A stretch of 45,536 nt of DNA from Segetibacter sp. (GCA_028288485.1 JAQBNO010000086.1:1-45536), one strand, 5' to 3'; positions 25,446 through 32,896 are shown, counted from the stretch's first letter. Made by a program: numbers and translations. The notes: generated by a model not told the origin, from the letters alone.

Positions 25446-25619
25446 GCAGAAAAAAATGACGAATGGTAAGATTTAAACTGAAATAGTGACAGGATTTCTA
25501 AAAACCCCTGTTCGGGCAATAATACTCGCTTTTATAGCACTATTTGATGACCTATAAATTGACCCTTTTTCAACGAACAGGAAGAAAAATATTTATGGAC
25601 CCGCCAAAACGTGTTTATG

Positions 25620-25647
25620 TAGCATTGTTGCGTCGCACACTTGTACC
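25620..25647 (-). repeat. Dispersed intergenic repeat, copy 5
   Basis: The minus strand reads GTACAAGTGTGCGACGCAAC and continues AATGCT. It lies within the otherwise empty 390-bp spacer between the divergent SulP operon and the GreA-like gene. Confidence 0.75.
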
Positions 25648-25836
25648 TGCATTTTACACTCGGCTTTTCTTCTATTATTTATTATCACGAAAAACGTAAG
25701 GGGTACTAAAGCCAATGAACTCAGCTTCCAACGGTGTAAGGCTGCAACCATCACGAAATTGCTCCACCTGACTAAACAACCTTTATCTTCGTTACCGTCG
25801 TCGCGTAAATAAGGTTAAACGCGGTCGTATTATCGA

Positions 25837-26286
25837 ATGACATTTAAAGAAAAAATATATAGCGGTTGCGTTCAATTGATAAGGAACAAAATCGGCTTAC
25901 TTCAAAATGCCTTGGCTGATTTAAAGCAAAGTGCTTCAAACGAAACGAAAAGTACTGCCGGCGATAAGCACGAAACTGCGTTAGCTATGTTGCAAATTGA
26001 GCAGGAAAACATTAATAAGCAATTAACGGATGCACTGGCGCAAAAACTGGTTCTTGTAAAAATCGACCCTGCAGTTCGCCCCGTAAAAATTGTAAATGGC
26101 AGCCTCGTTAAAACCAACAAAGGATATTTCTTTCTGAGTGTTGCATTAGGCAAAATAGTGGCTGACGAGGTAACAGTAATTGCACTTTCACCTCAATCGC
26201 CTCTGGGAATAAAACTAATGGGATTAAAAGAAAATGATTCTGTGATTATGAATGGAACAAGCTACATTATTGAAAGCATCGAATGA
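25837..26286 (+). CDS. GreA/GreB-like protein, 149 aa
   Basis: A predicted N-terminal coiled coil (residues 1-75: L-I-R-N-K-I-G-L-L-Q-N-A-L-A-D-L and M-L-Q-I-E-Q-E-N-I-N-K-Q-L) is followed by a small FKBP-like C-terminal domain ending S-P-L-G-I-K-L-M-G-L-K-E-N-D-S-V. This is the layout of transcript-cleavage factors GreA/GreB, which act in the secondary channel of RNA polymerase. The coiled coil lacks an obvious acidic D-x-x-E tip and has an S/T-rich break instead. It therefore may not stimulate cleavage. Close relatives in Bacteroidota are often mislabelled as 3-oxoacyl-ACP synthase. It is a single gene. Confidence 0.72.
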   Translation: MTFKEKIYSGCVQLIRNKIGLLQNALADLKQSASNETKSTAGDKHETALAMLQIEQENINKQLTDALAQKLVLVKIDPAVRPVKIVNGSLVKTNKGYFFLSVALGKIVADEVTVIALSPQSPLGIKLMGLKENDSVIMNGTSYIIESIE

Positions 26287-26527
26287 AAGAAACCAAAAAA
26301 CTACAACAGGAAGTGGGATATGGTTGACGACCTTCGCGAAAGACGCCCGGAAACAAGCACAGCGACGGCAACCAAAAACAGGGCGTGTTTCTTCAACCTT
26401 CTCCGGAAAATAACAAAGCTACTCGAACTCACATTGTCGAAAGTAATTTAGTAGATGCGACACTTCAATTCAGGTTTACTCAACAATTCCCCACAATCTT
26501 TCACAATCCATAAATGGGTGCTTCTGT

Positions 26528-26686
26528 AAAAAAAATGGCCCCTCTGTGGAAACAGAGCGGCCTCTAACGATTGCTTGCCATATGAAAATCTTCGAATAAT
26601 TGTTTTTGTGCTGGGTATTACAGCTTAGTATGTTACTTCTTCTTAAACCTTAGCAGTTTTAGTGCCAACTGTTGTTATTTACTTTT
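26528..26686 (-). ncRNA. Putative small RNA, paralogue A
   Basis: The minus-strand unit starts just after a TAnnTTTG element, runs about 160 nt and ends in an intrinsic terminator. The terminator stem GGCC-G-CTCTGT / ACAGAG-G-GGCC has a TTCC loop and is followed by eight T. A 36-nt block immediately before and into the stem (plus-strand 26557-26592) is identical to that of paralogue B at 27244. Upstream the copies diverge except for CATAC-AAGCTGTA. No ORF is conserved apart from a five-codon ATG...TAG (M-A-S-N-R). The likely reading is a family of small structured RNAs; the function is unknown. Confidence 0.6.
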
Positions 26687-26692
26687 CTAATA

Positions 26693-26700
26693 CAAATATA
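26693..26700 (-). promoter_or_regulatory. -7 promoter element of small RNA A
   Basis: The minus strand reads TATATTTG, a perfect TAnnTTTG. No clear -33 TTG is found at 17-23 bp. Confidence 0.5.
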
Positions 26701-27243
26701 GTATAGATTTTTTTGCCATAAATTTAAATACCTGCCGTTTTTATTACAACTAAAGCTGAAATCCAAGCTACAACTAACTGATTTTGAACAGATTACGACG
26801 TAAAAACCATTTATGTCCAAAGATAAATTCAGGAAAATAATCTTTTTATAAAAATTAATAGAAAATTAAAAAGCTAGTTATTTGTCATTATTTTAAGTAA
26901 AATAGTACAAAAAGAATAAAATTGTGTAAATTAAAATAATTTTAATGCAATAAAACCTAAACAAAATAAAAAACCAACCGGTATTGCAATAAATAAAGCC
27001 CCCGACGTTTCGATCTTATTTGACAGTTAAAAAGATTGTCACGCAAGGATGGTACCAGAAAACTGGGAACCGGGTATCCAAAAAAAGAATTTTATCAGGT
27101 GAATGACAAGCAGACGTTTTCAGGGAATCCTAAAACTTGTCAGACTTAGACGATGGTTAAGAAGCGGGGATAATTGTGGGAATTTGAGAACCGATAAGAT
27201 GAAGCAAAAAAGGAAAAGTTAAATACGCAAAAGTTAAATACAC
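26701..27243. other. AT-rich spacer between the two small RNA genes
   Basis: There is no ORF of note on either strand. The sequence is strongly AT-rich around 26820-26990. At the right end a 15-bp unit (AAAAGTTAAATACGC) is repeated in tandem with one mismatch (27214-27228, 27229-27243). The spacing between the two RNA terminators is about 715 bp. Nothing shows whether this was once part of a larger duplicated segment. Confidence 0.45.
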
Positions 27244-27391
27244 AAAAAAATGGCCTCTCCGTGGAAACGGAGCGGCCTCTAACGATTGCTTGCCATATGA
27301 AAATCTTGAGTACTTATATTTGCGCTAACTACAGCTTTGTATGCAGGAAAAACAATTGTAAGAATATCTTCTTTGTATGTTTCTCATTCTT
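27244..27391 (-). ncRNA. Putative small RNA, paralogue B
   Basis: This has the same architecture as paralogue A: a TACATTTG promoter element, about 148 nt, then a terminator GGCC-G-CTCCGT / ACGGAG-A-GGCC with a TTCC loop and a T-tract. Compared with A, one stem pair changes from T-A to C-G on both sides, a compensatory change that supports selection on RNA structure. The identical 36-nt block is at plus-strand 27272-27307. The 5' region contains a 20-codon ORF not present in A, which I regard as incidental. It is transcribed away from the helical-repeat gene at 27517. Confidence 0.6.
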
Positions 27392-27397
27392 GCTACA

Positions 27398-27405
27398 CAA
27401 ATGTA
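27398..27405 (-). promoter_or_regulatory. -7 promoter element of small RNA B
   Basis: The minus strand reads TACATTTG, a perfect TAnnTTTG. A TTG lies upstream but at 25 bp, somewhat too far for a standard -33 element. Confidence 0.5.
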
Positions 27406-27516
27406 GGTCGCTATTTTATAACAGAATAAACAACTTAACTGGGGTTTTATCATGGCAAAGGGCCTAATGAACTTGTTAAACCCCTTGCTGACATTGACTT
27501 TCACACTAATTTATTA

Positions 27517-29070
27517 ATGATGCCCAACCGTATTTCAGATACTTTATTTCAACTTATACACTCTCTTGAAAAGGCTGAAAAAAGAAATTTCAAACTGTAT
27601 ATTAAAAGAAGTTCGGCAAAAGAGGACCTTAAAATTATTCAATTATTTGACGCAATAGATAAATTACCTGAATATGATGAGAAAGTTCTTCTAAAAAAAC
27701 TACCTTCTATAGAAAAACCTCAATTATCGAATTTAAAAACACATTTATACAAACAGGTTTTAGCAAGCCTGCGGTTATTAAAGACAACGGAAAACATCGA
27801 TCTTCAATTACACGAGCAACTGGACTATGCACGGATCTTATATAATAAGGGCTTGTATTTACAAAGCCTTAAGATTTTAGATAAGCTGAAAGAGTTAGCC
27901 CGCTCGTATAACCAGGACAGTTTTTTAATACAGGTGATTTCGCTGGAAAAGAAAATTGAAACTTTGCATATCACGCGAAGTATGCAGGACAGGGCCGACC
28001 AGCTAACGGCAGAAGCGAATGAAATAAATGAAAGAAGAAGAATAATTACGCAGCTGTCAAACCTTGCGCTGCAATTATATAGCTGGTATATTAAAAACGG
28101 GCATGCGCGTAACGAAGAAGATGAAAAAGATATAAAAAAATTTTTTACAGAAAATCTTCCGCCAGAAGCATGCAAGCTGAAAGGCTTTTATGAAAGGCTT
28201 TACCTATGCCAAAGCTATTGCTGGTATGCCTTTATTCGCCAGGATTTTTTGATGTACTATCGTTACACTCAAAAGTGGGTCAACCTGTTTCATGAAGAAA
28301 ATATAATGATAGGTGTGGAAACGGGCCATTATATAAAAGGCATGCATAACCTTTTAAATGCCCACTTTGATCTGCGAAATTTCAAGCAGTTTGAAATAGC
28401 GTTAAAACAATTTGAGGATTTTGGTTCTTCAGACGCTGCCAACCTGCACGATAACTTTCGAATTCAAACCTTCGTCTATATCTATAGCGCAAAAATTAAC
28501 CAGCATTTTATGTTGGGAACATTCGCTGAGGGCCTTTTATTGGTGCCACATATTGAAGAAAAGCTTCATCAATACGCACTATTTCTCGATACCCACCGAA
28601 TCCTGGTTATCAATTATAAAATTGCCACCTTATACTTTGGTAACGGTGATTATGGAACATCTATCGATTACCTGCAAAGGATAATAAACAACAATGTTGA
28701 CCTCCGAAACGATCTGCAGTGTTATGCCCGCCTGTTGCATCTTATGGCTCACTTCGAGCTGGGCAATTTTGAAATTATAGAATACCTCATAAAGTCGGTT
28801 TACCGGTTTATGGCTAAAATGCAAAACCTCACCGTTATCGAGGAAGAAATGTTCAAATTTCTACGCAGATCGTTTCATGTGTCAAGGAAAAAATTGAAAC
28901 CCGAATTTGAAAAATTTCTGTCCAAAATAAAGCAGTATGAAAAAAGCCGTTTCGAAACCCGTTCTTTTGCTTACCTCGATATTATTTCGTGGGTAGAAAG
29001 TAAGGTGTACGATAAAACAATGAGCGAAATAATAAAAGCAAAATATGCACAAAGTCGCCGCAGGCTATGA
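27517..29070 (+). CDS. Large helical-repeat (TPR-like) protein, 517 aa
   Basis: This all-helical cytosolic protein has no signal peptide or membrane segment. Degenerate TPR-like units can be seen, for example A-R-I-L-Y-N-K-G-L-Y-L-Q-S-L-K-I-L-D-K-L near residue 110 and I-A-T-L-Y-F-G-N-G-D-Y-G-T-S-I-D-Y-L near 370. Aromatic residues are common. The N-terminal ~90 residues are a conserved charged region (E-K-A-E-K-R-N-F-K-L-Y). Full-length relatives are common in Bacteroidota, especially Chitinophagaceae, and have no assigned role; a scaffold or regulatory function is plausible. The start is one of two adjacent ATG codons. The small RNAs lie upstream on the opposite strand. Confidence 0.82.
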   Translation: MMPNRISDTLFQLIHSLEKAEKRNFKLYIKRSSAKEDLKIIQLFDAIDKLPEYDEKVLLKKLPSIEKPQLSNLKTHLYKQVLASLRLLKTTENIDLQLHEQLDYARILYNKGLYLQSLKILDKLKELARSYNQDSFLIQVISLEKKIETLHITRSMQDRADQLTAEANEINERRRIITQLSNLALQLYSWYIKNGHARNEEDEKDIKKFFTENLPPEACKLKGFYERLYLCQSYCWYAFIRQDFLMYYRYTQKWVNLFHEENIMIGVETGHYIKGMHNLLNAHFDLRNFKQFEIALKQFEDFGSSDAANLHDNFRIQTFVYIYSAKINQHFMLGTFAEGLLLVPHIEEKLHQYALFLDTHRILVINYKIATLYFGNGDYGTSIDYLQRIINNNVDLRNDLQCYARLLHLMAHFELGNFEIIEYLIKSVYRFMAKMQNLTVIEEEMFKFLRRSFHVSRKKLKPEFEKFLSKIKQYEKSRFETRSFAYLDIISWVESKVYDKTMSEIIKAKYAQSRRRL

Positions 29071-29120
29071 TCTGCTTCTCTTGTAAAGCTTTCAGTAAGT
29101 TTTTTGGAGACGAGCGATTG

Positions 29121-29156
29121 TCGTTGTAGAATCATCGTTGCGACGCTCCGTTCCAC
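29121..29156 (-). repeat. Dispersed intergenic repeat, copy 6 (variant)
   Basis: The minus strand reads GGAACGGAGCGTCGCAACGA and continues TGATTC. It shares GAACGGAGCGTCGCAA with the copy at 31485, and the CGCAACGATGAT core with the copy at 40081. It lies 50 bp after the helical-repeat gene. Confidence 0.6.
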
Positions 29157-29297
29157 ACTAAACCATCGGTCAGCAAGAGGAAGAACCCTAATAAAAATTT
29201 AAAAAACGCTATTAGGCCAGGAGAAAAATAGCTGACGAAAGGTTTTGAAATAAAATATTTCTTACTTTTATTCCTCACCAAAGAAAAGGAGGTATTC

Positions 29298-29345
29298 ATG
29301 CAATCTACAGATAAATCATGGAAGCCTTCGGTTAGTATCGCCTAA
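29298..29345 (+). CDS. 15-codon micro-ORF with strong ribosome binding site
   Basis: ATG is preceded by AAAGGAGG at a 5-base spacing, the best Shine-Dalgarno context seen anywhere in the window. The encoded peptide begins M-Q-S-T-D-K-S-W-K-P and ends S-V-S-I-A. It is hydrophilic and not like a type I toxin. Ribosomes of most Bacteroidota do not rely on this motif, so its presence is notable. Whether the peptide or the act of translation matters is unknown. Confidence 0.4.
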   Translation: MQSTDKSWKPSVSIA

Positions 29346-29394
29346 CCGGGCTTTATCCATCAAAATAATCTGCTGGCGCACGAGAAGCGCCGGG

Positions 29395-29426
29395 GCCACT
29401 AAGCAAAAACTTAGTGGCTTTTTTAT
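29395..29426 (+). terminator. Intrinsic terminator of the structured RNA unit
   Basis: GCCACTAAG pairs perfectly with CTTAGTGGC across CAAAAA and is followed by TTTTTTATTT. Confidence 0.88.
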
Positions 29427-29436
29427 TTAAGGAAAA

Positions 29437-29493
29437 AACGTCAATCTTGAAAGGTAAAAAAAGTCGGCGTTTTTACCTTTCAAGATTGACGTT
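29437..29493. repeat. Perfect 24-bp inverted repeat
   Basis: The arm at 29437-29460 (beginning AACGTCAATCTTGAAAGG) is exactly complementary to 29470-29493, with a 9-base loop AAGTCGGCG. On the minus strand it is followed by six T, so it can end the transcript of the 62-aa gene at 29550. The stem is about twice the length of other terminators here. Confidence 0.85.
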
Positions 29494-29549
29494 CACATTT
29501 TGAACAAGAAATTGGAGCTGGTTGAATAAGCAGGTCGACCATTCCCCAC

Positions 29550-29738
29550 TCACGATTTGTTTATTCCTTCCATTGCTTTGTTTCTTGCTTTTTCAGCTTC
29601 CTCACCCGACATTCGCTCGGCTCCATCGGTTACATTTTGTGATTCTCCGGGATTAGTATCGTTGTCCGGTATATTTTTCAACCGGTTCGCTTCTGCCCTA
29701 TCACCCGCCTCGTGTTGATTTTCATTTGCTGGTACCAT
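29550..29738 (-). CDS. Small hydrophilic, probably disordered protein, 62 aa
   Basis: This 62-aa protein is rich in N, E, D, A and K and has no hydrophobic segment. It begins M-V-P-A-N-E-N-Q-H-E-A-G and has M-S-G-E-E-A-E-K-A-R-N-K-A-M-E-G near its end, which could form one helix. No family is recognised. It resembles, in size and style, the small proteins at 3913, 39710 and 44456. Its transcript probably ends at the 24-bp inverted repeat. Start ATG 29738 is the only one available. Confidence 0.6.
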   Translation of the reverse strand: MVPANENQHEAGDRAEANRLKNIPDNDTNPGESQNVTDGAERMSGEEAEKARNKAMEGINKS

Positions 29739-30041
29739 ACTTTTTAATTTTTAAATTATATAAGAATGTTTAACACCAATAGGACTATGAAAATCTGGTG
29801 CCGTTTTCTCCTTCCCCAAAATCAAAAGCATATGTAATCCCGCAGTCAGAGTTCGAGGAAGCCGGGAAACAGTACCGAAATATTTTCTACAGATATTTGC
29901 CCCGGTGGGCGATTGTATAAAGGAGACAGGTGTATGAAGCAAAAAGGCAAAACAACAGGGTAGACGGTTATAACGAACAACTCGCATGGCAAGAAAATTG
30001 AATAAGGTTCTACATCTTTTAATAACTAAAAACATTACGTT
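29739..30041. other. Intergenic region, possible coding debris
   Basis: A plus-strand frame with the reading A-Y-V-I-P-Q-S-E-F-E-E-A-G-K-Q-Y-R-N (about 29828-29920) looks protein-like but has no start codon and is short. No family is recognised. The last 40 bp are AT-rich and should contain the promoter of the small membrane protein at 30042. Confidence 0.3.
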
Positions 30042-30281
30042 ATGGCTACGAATTTAAATCCACAACACTCAGAAGGACCAGTAGCAACCGCTATTGAGGA
30101 ACAGACAGCGAAGCTTCCATCAGATTTATTTCTATGGACTGGTATCGGCTTTATGGCTATATCACTTGGATTACAATTGGCGGGTAAACAAAAAGCAAGC
30201 AACTTTATTGGACATTGGCCCACAAACATCTTAATTATGGGACTTTATAATAAGTTGGTTAAACTGGAAGGTCATGATTAA
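30042..30281 (+). CDS. Small single-pass membrane protein, 79 aa
   Basis: This 79-aa protein has a polar N-terminus (residues 1-28), one hydrophobic segment (about 30-47: L-F-L-W-T-G-I-G-F-M-A-I-S-L-G-L-Q-L) and a second weaker one near 58-68 (N-I-L-I-M-G-L-Y-N-K). It ends K-L-E-G-H-D. Similar small proteins occur in Bacteroidota without known function. It has its own terminator. Start ATG 30042 follows an AT-rich region without a Shine-Dalgarno sequence. Confidence 0.72.
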   Translation: MATNLNPQHSEGPVATAIEEQTAKLPSDLFLWTGIGFMAISLGLQLAGKQKASNFIGHWPTNILIMGLYNKLVKLEGHD

Positions 30282-30302
30282 CTGAACTGCTTATTTCTTC
30301 AT

Positions 30303-30340
30303 AAAAAAAGGTTTAAATCCGGCGGATGTAAACCTTTTTT
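30303..30340 (+). terminator. Intrinsic terminator of the small membrane protein gene
   Basis: AAAAAAAGGTTTA pairs with TAAACCTTTTTTT; the loop itself contains a short ATCC/GGAT pairing. Confidence 0.85.
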
Positions 30341-30423
30341 TATTTTTCTCCTGGTTTTGGCGTAGTAAATCCAAAGACGATCACATTTTACTAACGGTTT
30401 TTTGTTCTATAGTTTTAATAATC

Positions 30424-31200
30424 TCAACCGTTTGTCATTCGTTGTTTCATTGCTTCGTATAAGATCATTCCCGCAGCTACCGATACGTTCAAAGATTCAA
30501 AATCACCCTTCATTGGGATCTTGAACTGTTCATCACAGATCTTCATTAACGCAGGGAAAATTCCCTTATCCTCGCTGCCTAATACAATTGCACACGGCTC
30601 AGAAAGGGTTATATCAAAAACACTTTTTTCGGCCGTCATTTCGCTTGCAAATACTTTTACGCCGTTGAGCCGCAATTCATCAACGGCTTTCATTAAACTG
30701 TTTACCCGACATACAGGTACTCTTTCCAGCGCTCCGGCAGATGTTGTAATGGCATCTTCATTAAGGGCACCAACTCCCTTATCCGGAATGATAATAGCGT
30801 GTACGCCTGTACACAAAGCGGTTCGGGCCAGTGCTCCAATATTTCGCACGTCCGTTATTCCATCCAACAATAAAAACAAGGGAATCTCTCCTTTATCTAC
30901 AACAAATGAAATTACTTCCTGCAGGTCCTGGTATTGAATTTTAGAAATAACAGCGACGACCCCTTCATGATTACTTACGTTAAAACTATTCAGCTTTTCA
31001 ACCGGCACTTTATTTATCGGCACCTGGTTTTCTTCAGCGAGCCTCCTGATCTCATCAATTACTTCTCCGTGCACTGTGCTGACCACGAAAATTCTCTCTA
31101 ATTGCTTGCCTTGTTGCATCGCTTCTATCACTTTACTACGGCCAATGATAAGCGTATTTTTTTTGGGACGAGGCTTATGCTGTTGATTTCGAAAATTCAT
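30424..31200 (-). CDS. rlmB: 23S rRNA (guanosine-2'-O-)-methyltransferase, TrmH/RlmB family, 258 aa
   Basis: This is a SPOUT-class methyltransferase. A TrmH-type substrate-binding domain (residues ~15-95) starts N-T-L-I-I-G-R-S-K-V-I-E-A. The knotted catalytic domain follows: L-D-G-I-T-D-V-R-N-I-G-A-L-A-R-T-A (motif 1, near 118-134), I-V-L-G-S-E-D-K-G-I-F (motif 2, near 210), and L-N-V-S-V-A-A-G-M-I-L-Y-E-A (motif 3). RlmB methylates G2251 of 23S rRNA using S-adenosylmethionine; the related YacO/TrmH subfamilies are the alternatives. The start is 5 bases after a TTTG, as in the helicase gene. metK, which makes the methyl donor, is upstream. Confidence 0.9.
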   Translation of the reverse strand: MNFRNQQHKPRPKKNTLIIGRSKVIEAMQQGKQLERIFVVSTVHGEVIDEIRRLAEENQVPINKVPVEKLNSFNVSNHEGVVAVISKIQYQDLQEVISFVVDKGEIPLFLLLDGITDVRNIGALARTALCTGVHAIIIPDKGVGALNEDAITTSAGALERVPVCRVNSLMKAVDELRLNGVKVFASEMTAEKSVFDITLSEPCAIVLGSEDKGIFPALMKICDEQFKIPMKGDFESLNVSVAAGMILYEAMKQRMTNG

Positions 31201-31232
31201 AGCGGCAAAGTAAAGACTAAATGGGGGAATAT

Positions 31233-31310
31233 CGAGATTTTGAGATTGTGGAAGATATTGCGATTTTGTAGATTTTGAGATTTTGGAGCATAGTAATCGT
31301 GAAATTTTGG
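31233..31310. repeat. Degenerate GATTTTG-type tandem repeats
   Basis: Variants of GATTTTGAGATTTTGGA recur four to five times with irregular spacing between the rlmB start and the metK terminator. This looks like a decayed low-complexity array. Confidence 0.5.
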
Positions 31311-31484
31311 GACTGTAGCTTTTGAGACACTAATATCGGTTGCACAATACTTCTATTGCCCTGTAGTATTTTGGAGTAACTTTTTTTTGCAGGATGCTTC
31401 TTTCTCTTGAGGCTCTTTTAGCACTGTTATTTTTTTTGGAGATTATTCAAGGTGAAAAGTATGTTTAATAGCACCACTAATATT

Positions 31485-31515
31485 GAACGGAGCGTCGCAA
31501 GGGTGCGGAACAAGG
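31485..31515 (+). repeat. Dispersed intergenic repeat, copy 7 (variant)
   Basis: It contains GAACGGAGCGTCGCAAGGGT and CGGAACAAGG, sharing 16 bases with the copy at 29121 (opposite strand). It is the most divergent member from the GTACAAG subfamily. Confidence 0.5.
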
Positions 31516-31533
31516 GTATTGTGTTGGTCACAT

Positions 31534-31568
31534 AAAAAAACCTCTGTTCAAAAGAACGGAGGTTTTTT
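31534..31568 (-). terminator. Intrinsic terminator of metK
   Basis: AAAAAACCTC(T)GTTC pairs with GAAC(G)GAGGTTTTTT around an AAAA loop, 20 bp past the metK stop. Confidence 0.88.
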
Positions 31569-31587
31569 AAGTATTGTAATATAAAAA

Positions 31588-32841
31588 TTATTGTAGTTTA
31601 AAAGTATCCTTTACTTTTTGTACGTAATCCAGCTTTTCCCATGTAAATAACTCCACTTCAATTGTTTTAACTTCGCCTGCCGGAGTTACAAATTGTTTCG
31701 TTTTAACTTCTGGTTCGCGACCCATATGTCCATACGCAGCTGTTTCACTGTAGATAGGCGACCTTAGTTTTAAGCGCTGTTCGATAAAATAAGGACGCAT
31801 ATCAAAAATTCCTTCCACCAGTTTCGAAATTTCTCCATCCGACATACTCACCTTACCTGTTCCATAAGTGTTTACATAAATACTTGTGGGTTTGGCAACA
31901 CCAATCGCATAGGATACCTGTACCAAAACTTCGCTGCAAAGACCTGCCGCTACAAGGTTTTTAGCAATGTGACGGGTTGCATAAGCAGCACTGCGGTCAA
32001 CTTTTGAAGGATCTTTTCCGCTGAAAGCGCCACCACCGTGAGCACCTTTTCCACCGTAAGTGTCAACAATTATTTTACGCCCGGTAAGGCCTGTATCGCC
32101 GTGTGGACCACCGATAACAAATTTACCAGTTGGGTTAATGTGATATTTGATATCATCAGTAAACAGGTGGGTGTACTTTTGATATTTGCTCTTAACTCTT
32201 GGAATTAAGATATTAATGATATCACTCTTAATTTTAGCCAGCATAGTTTCTTCCGGACCAAAATCGTCGTGTTGAGTAGAAATAACAATAGCATCAATTC
32301 TTACCGGCTGATTATTATCATCATACTCAAGTGTAACCTGGCTTTTCGCATCGGGACGAAGATAGCTGATGATGCCATTTTCTCTTCTTAGTACGGCTAA
32401 TTCCAATAAAAGTTTATGAGCAAGATCAAGCGCCAAAGGCATATACGACTCTGTTTCGTTGGTAGCATAACCAAACATCATCCCCTGGTCGCCTGCACCC
32501 TGTTCTTCCTTATTCTGCCTGTCGACGCCCTGGTTAATATCTGATGATTGCTCGTGAATAGCAGATAAAACGCCGCAACTATTGGCTTCAAACATGTACT
32601 CGCTTTTGGTATATCCTATCTTACGAATAACCCCACGGGCAATTTCCTGTACATCGAGGTAAGCTTTACTTTTAACTTCACCAGCAAGCATGACCTGCCC
32701 GGTAGTTACCAAAGTTTCACAGGCAACTTTACTTTGAGGATCAAAAGCAAGAAAGTTATCAATTAAGGCATCACTGATTTGGTCAGCTACTTTATCCGGA
32801 TGTCCTTCAGAAACGCTTTCCGAGGTAAATAAATAAGGCAT
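31588..32841 (-). CDS. metK: S-adenosylmethionine synthetase, 417 aa
   Basis: This enzyme makes S-adenosylmethionine from methionine and ATP in the cytosol. Signatures appear in order: [15 protein letters not shown] at residues 11-25, [12 protein letters not shown] near 115, and [16 protein letters not shown] near 270. The length is at the long end for bacteria but normal for Bacteroidota. The promoter has a clear TATCTTTG element. I looked for a SAM riboswitch in the leader and saw none; the leader is only about 25-30 nt. It is monocistronic with a strong terminator. Confidence 0.97.
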   Translation of the reverse strand: MPYLFTSESVSEGHPDKVADQISDALIDNFLAFDPQSKVACETLVTTGQVMLAGEVKSKAYLDVQEIARGVIRKIGYTKSEYMFEANSCGVLSAIHEQSSDINQGVDRQNKEEQGAGDQGMMFGYATNETESYMPLALDLAHKLLLELAVLRRENGIISYLRPDAKSQVTLEYDDNNQPVRIDAIVISTQHDDFGPEETMLAKIKSDIINILIPRVKSKYQKYTHLFTDDIKYHINPTGKFVIGGPHGDTGLTGRKIIVDTYGGKGAHGGGAFSGKDPSKVDRSAAYATRHIAKNLVAAGLCSEVLVQVSYAIGVAKPTSIYVNTYGTGKVSMSDGEISKLVEGIFDMRPYFIEQRLKLRSPIYSETAAYGHMGREPEVKTKQFVTPAGEVKTIEVELFTWEKLDYVQKVKDTFKLQ

Positions 32842-32870
32842 AAACGATTAAATGTTTTAAAAAATGGTTG

Positions 32871-32878
32871 CAAAGATA
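32871..32878 (-). promoter_or_regulatory. -7 promoter element of metK
   Basis: The minus strand reads TATCTTTG, matching TAnnTTTG, 29 bp before the ATG. A TTA (one mismatch to TTG) lies 18 bp upstream as a possible -33 element. Confidence 0.6.
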
Positions 32879-32896
32879 TAGGTTTAAACCAGACGA

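Larger units (their letters stand above)
29284..29426 (+). ncRNA. Structured RNA unit with a micro-ORF
   Basis: This compact unit of about 145 nt has four parts. A perfect Shine-Dalgarno AAAAGGAGG is at 29284-29292. A 15-codon ORF follows. A long hairpin (29318-29360) has arms ATGGA/TCCAT, AGCC/GGCT and CGGTTAG/CTAACCG in one continuous imperfect stem. A second hairpin, GGCGC/GCGCC, is near 29374-29390, and an intrinsic terminator ends the unit. The first hairpin overlaps the ORF's last ten codons, so translation and folding must compete. A TACTTTTA element (near the -7 consensus) lies about 15-20 bp upstream. It could be a regulatory RNA, an attenuator-like element or a peptide gene. Confidence 0.55.

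Noticed and set aside
26528-27391. 6S RNA or tmRNA assignment for the twin RNAs
   Set aside because: The 5' and 3' ends do not pair to form a closing stem with a large central bulge, and there is no CCA end or tag-peptide frame of tmRNA type.
29281-29300. End of a 16S rRNA gene, because AAGGAGGT is the complement of the 16S 3' tail
   Set aside because: Only about nine bases match; the flanking bases do not continue as rRNA on either strand.
29751-30035. 94-codon minus-strand ORF between the disordered-protein gene and the small membrane protein gene
   Set aside because: No domain or sensible composition; the region seems to hold plus-strand debris instead.
32842-32896. SAM riboswitch upstream of metK
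   Set aside because: The predicted leader is only about 25-30 nt and contains no SAM-I/II-like stem set.
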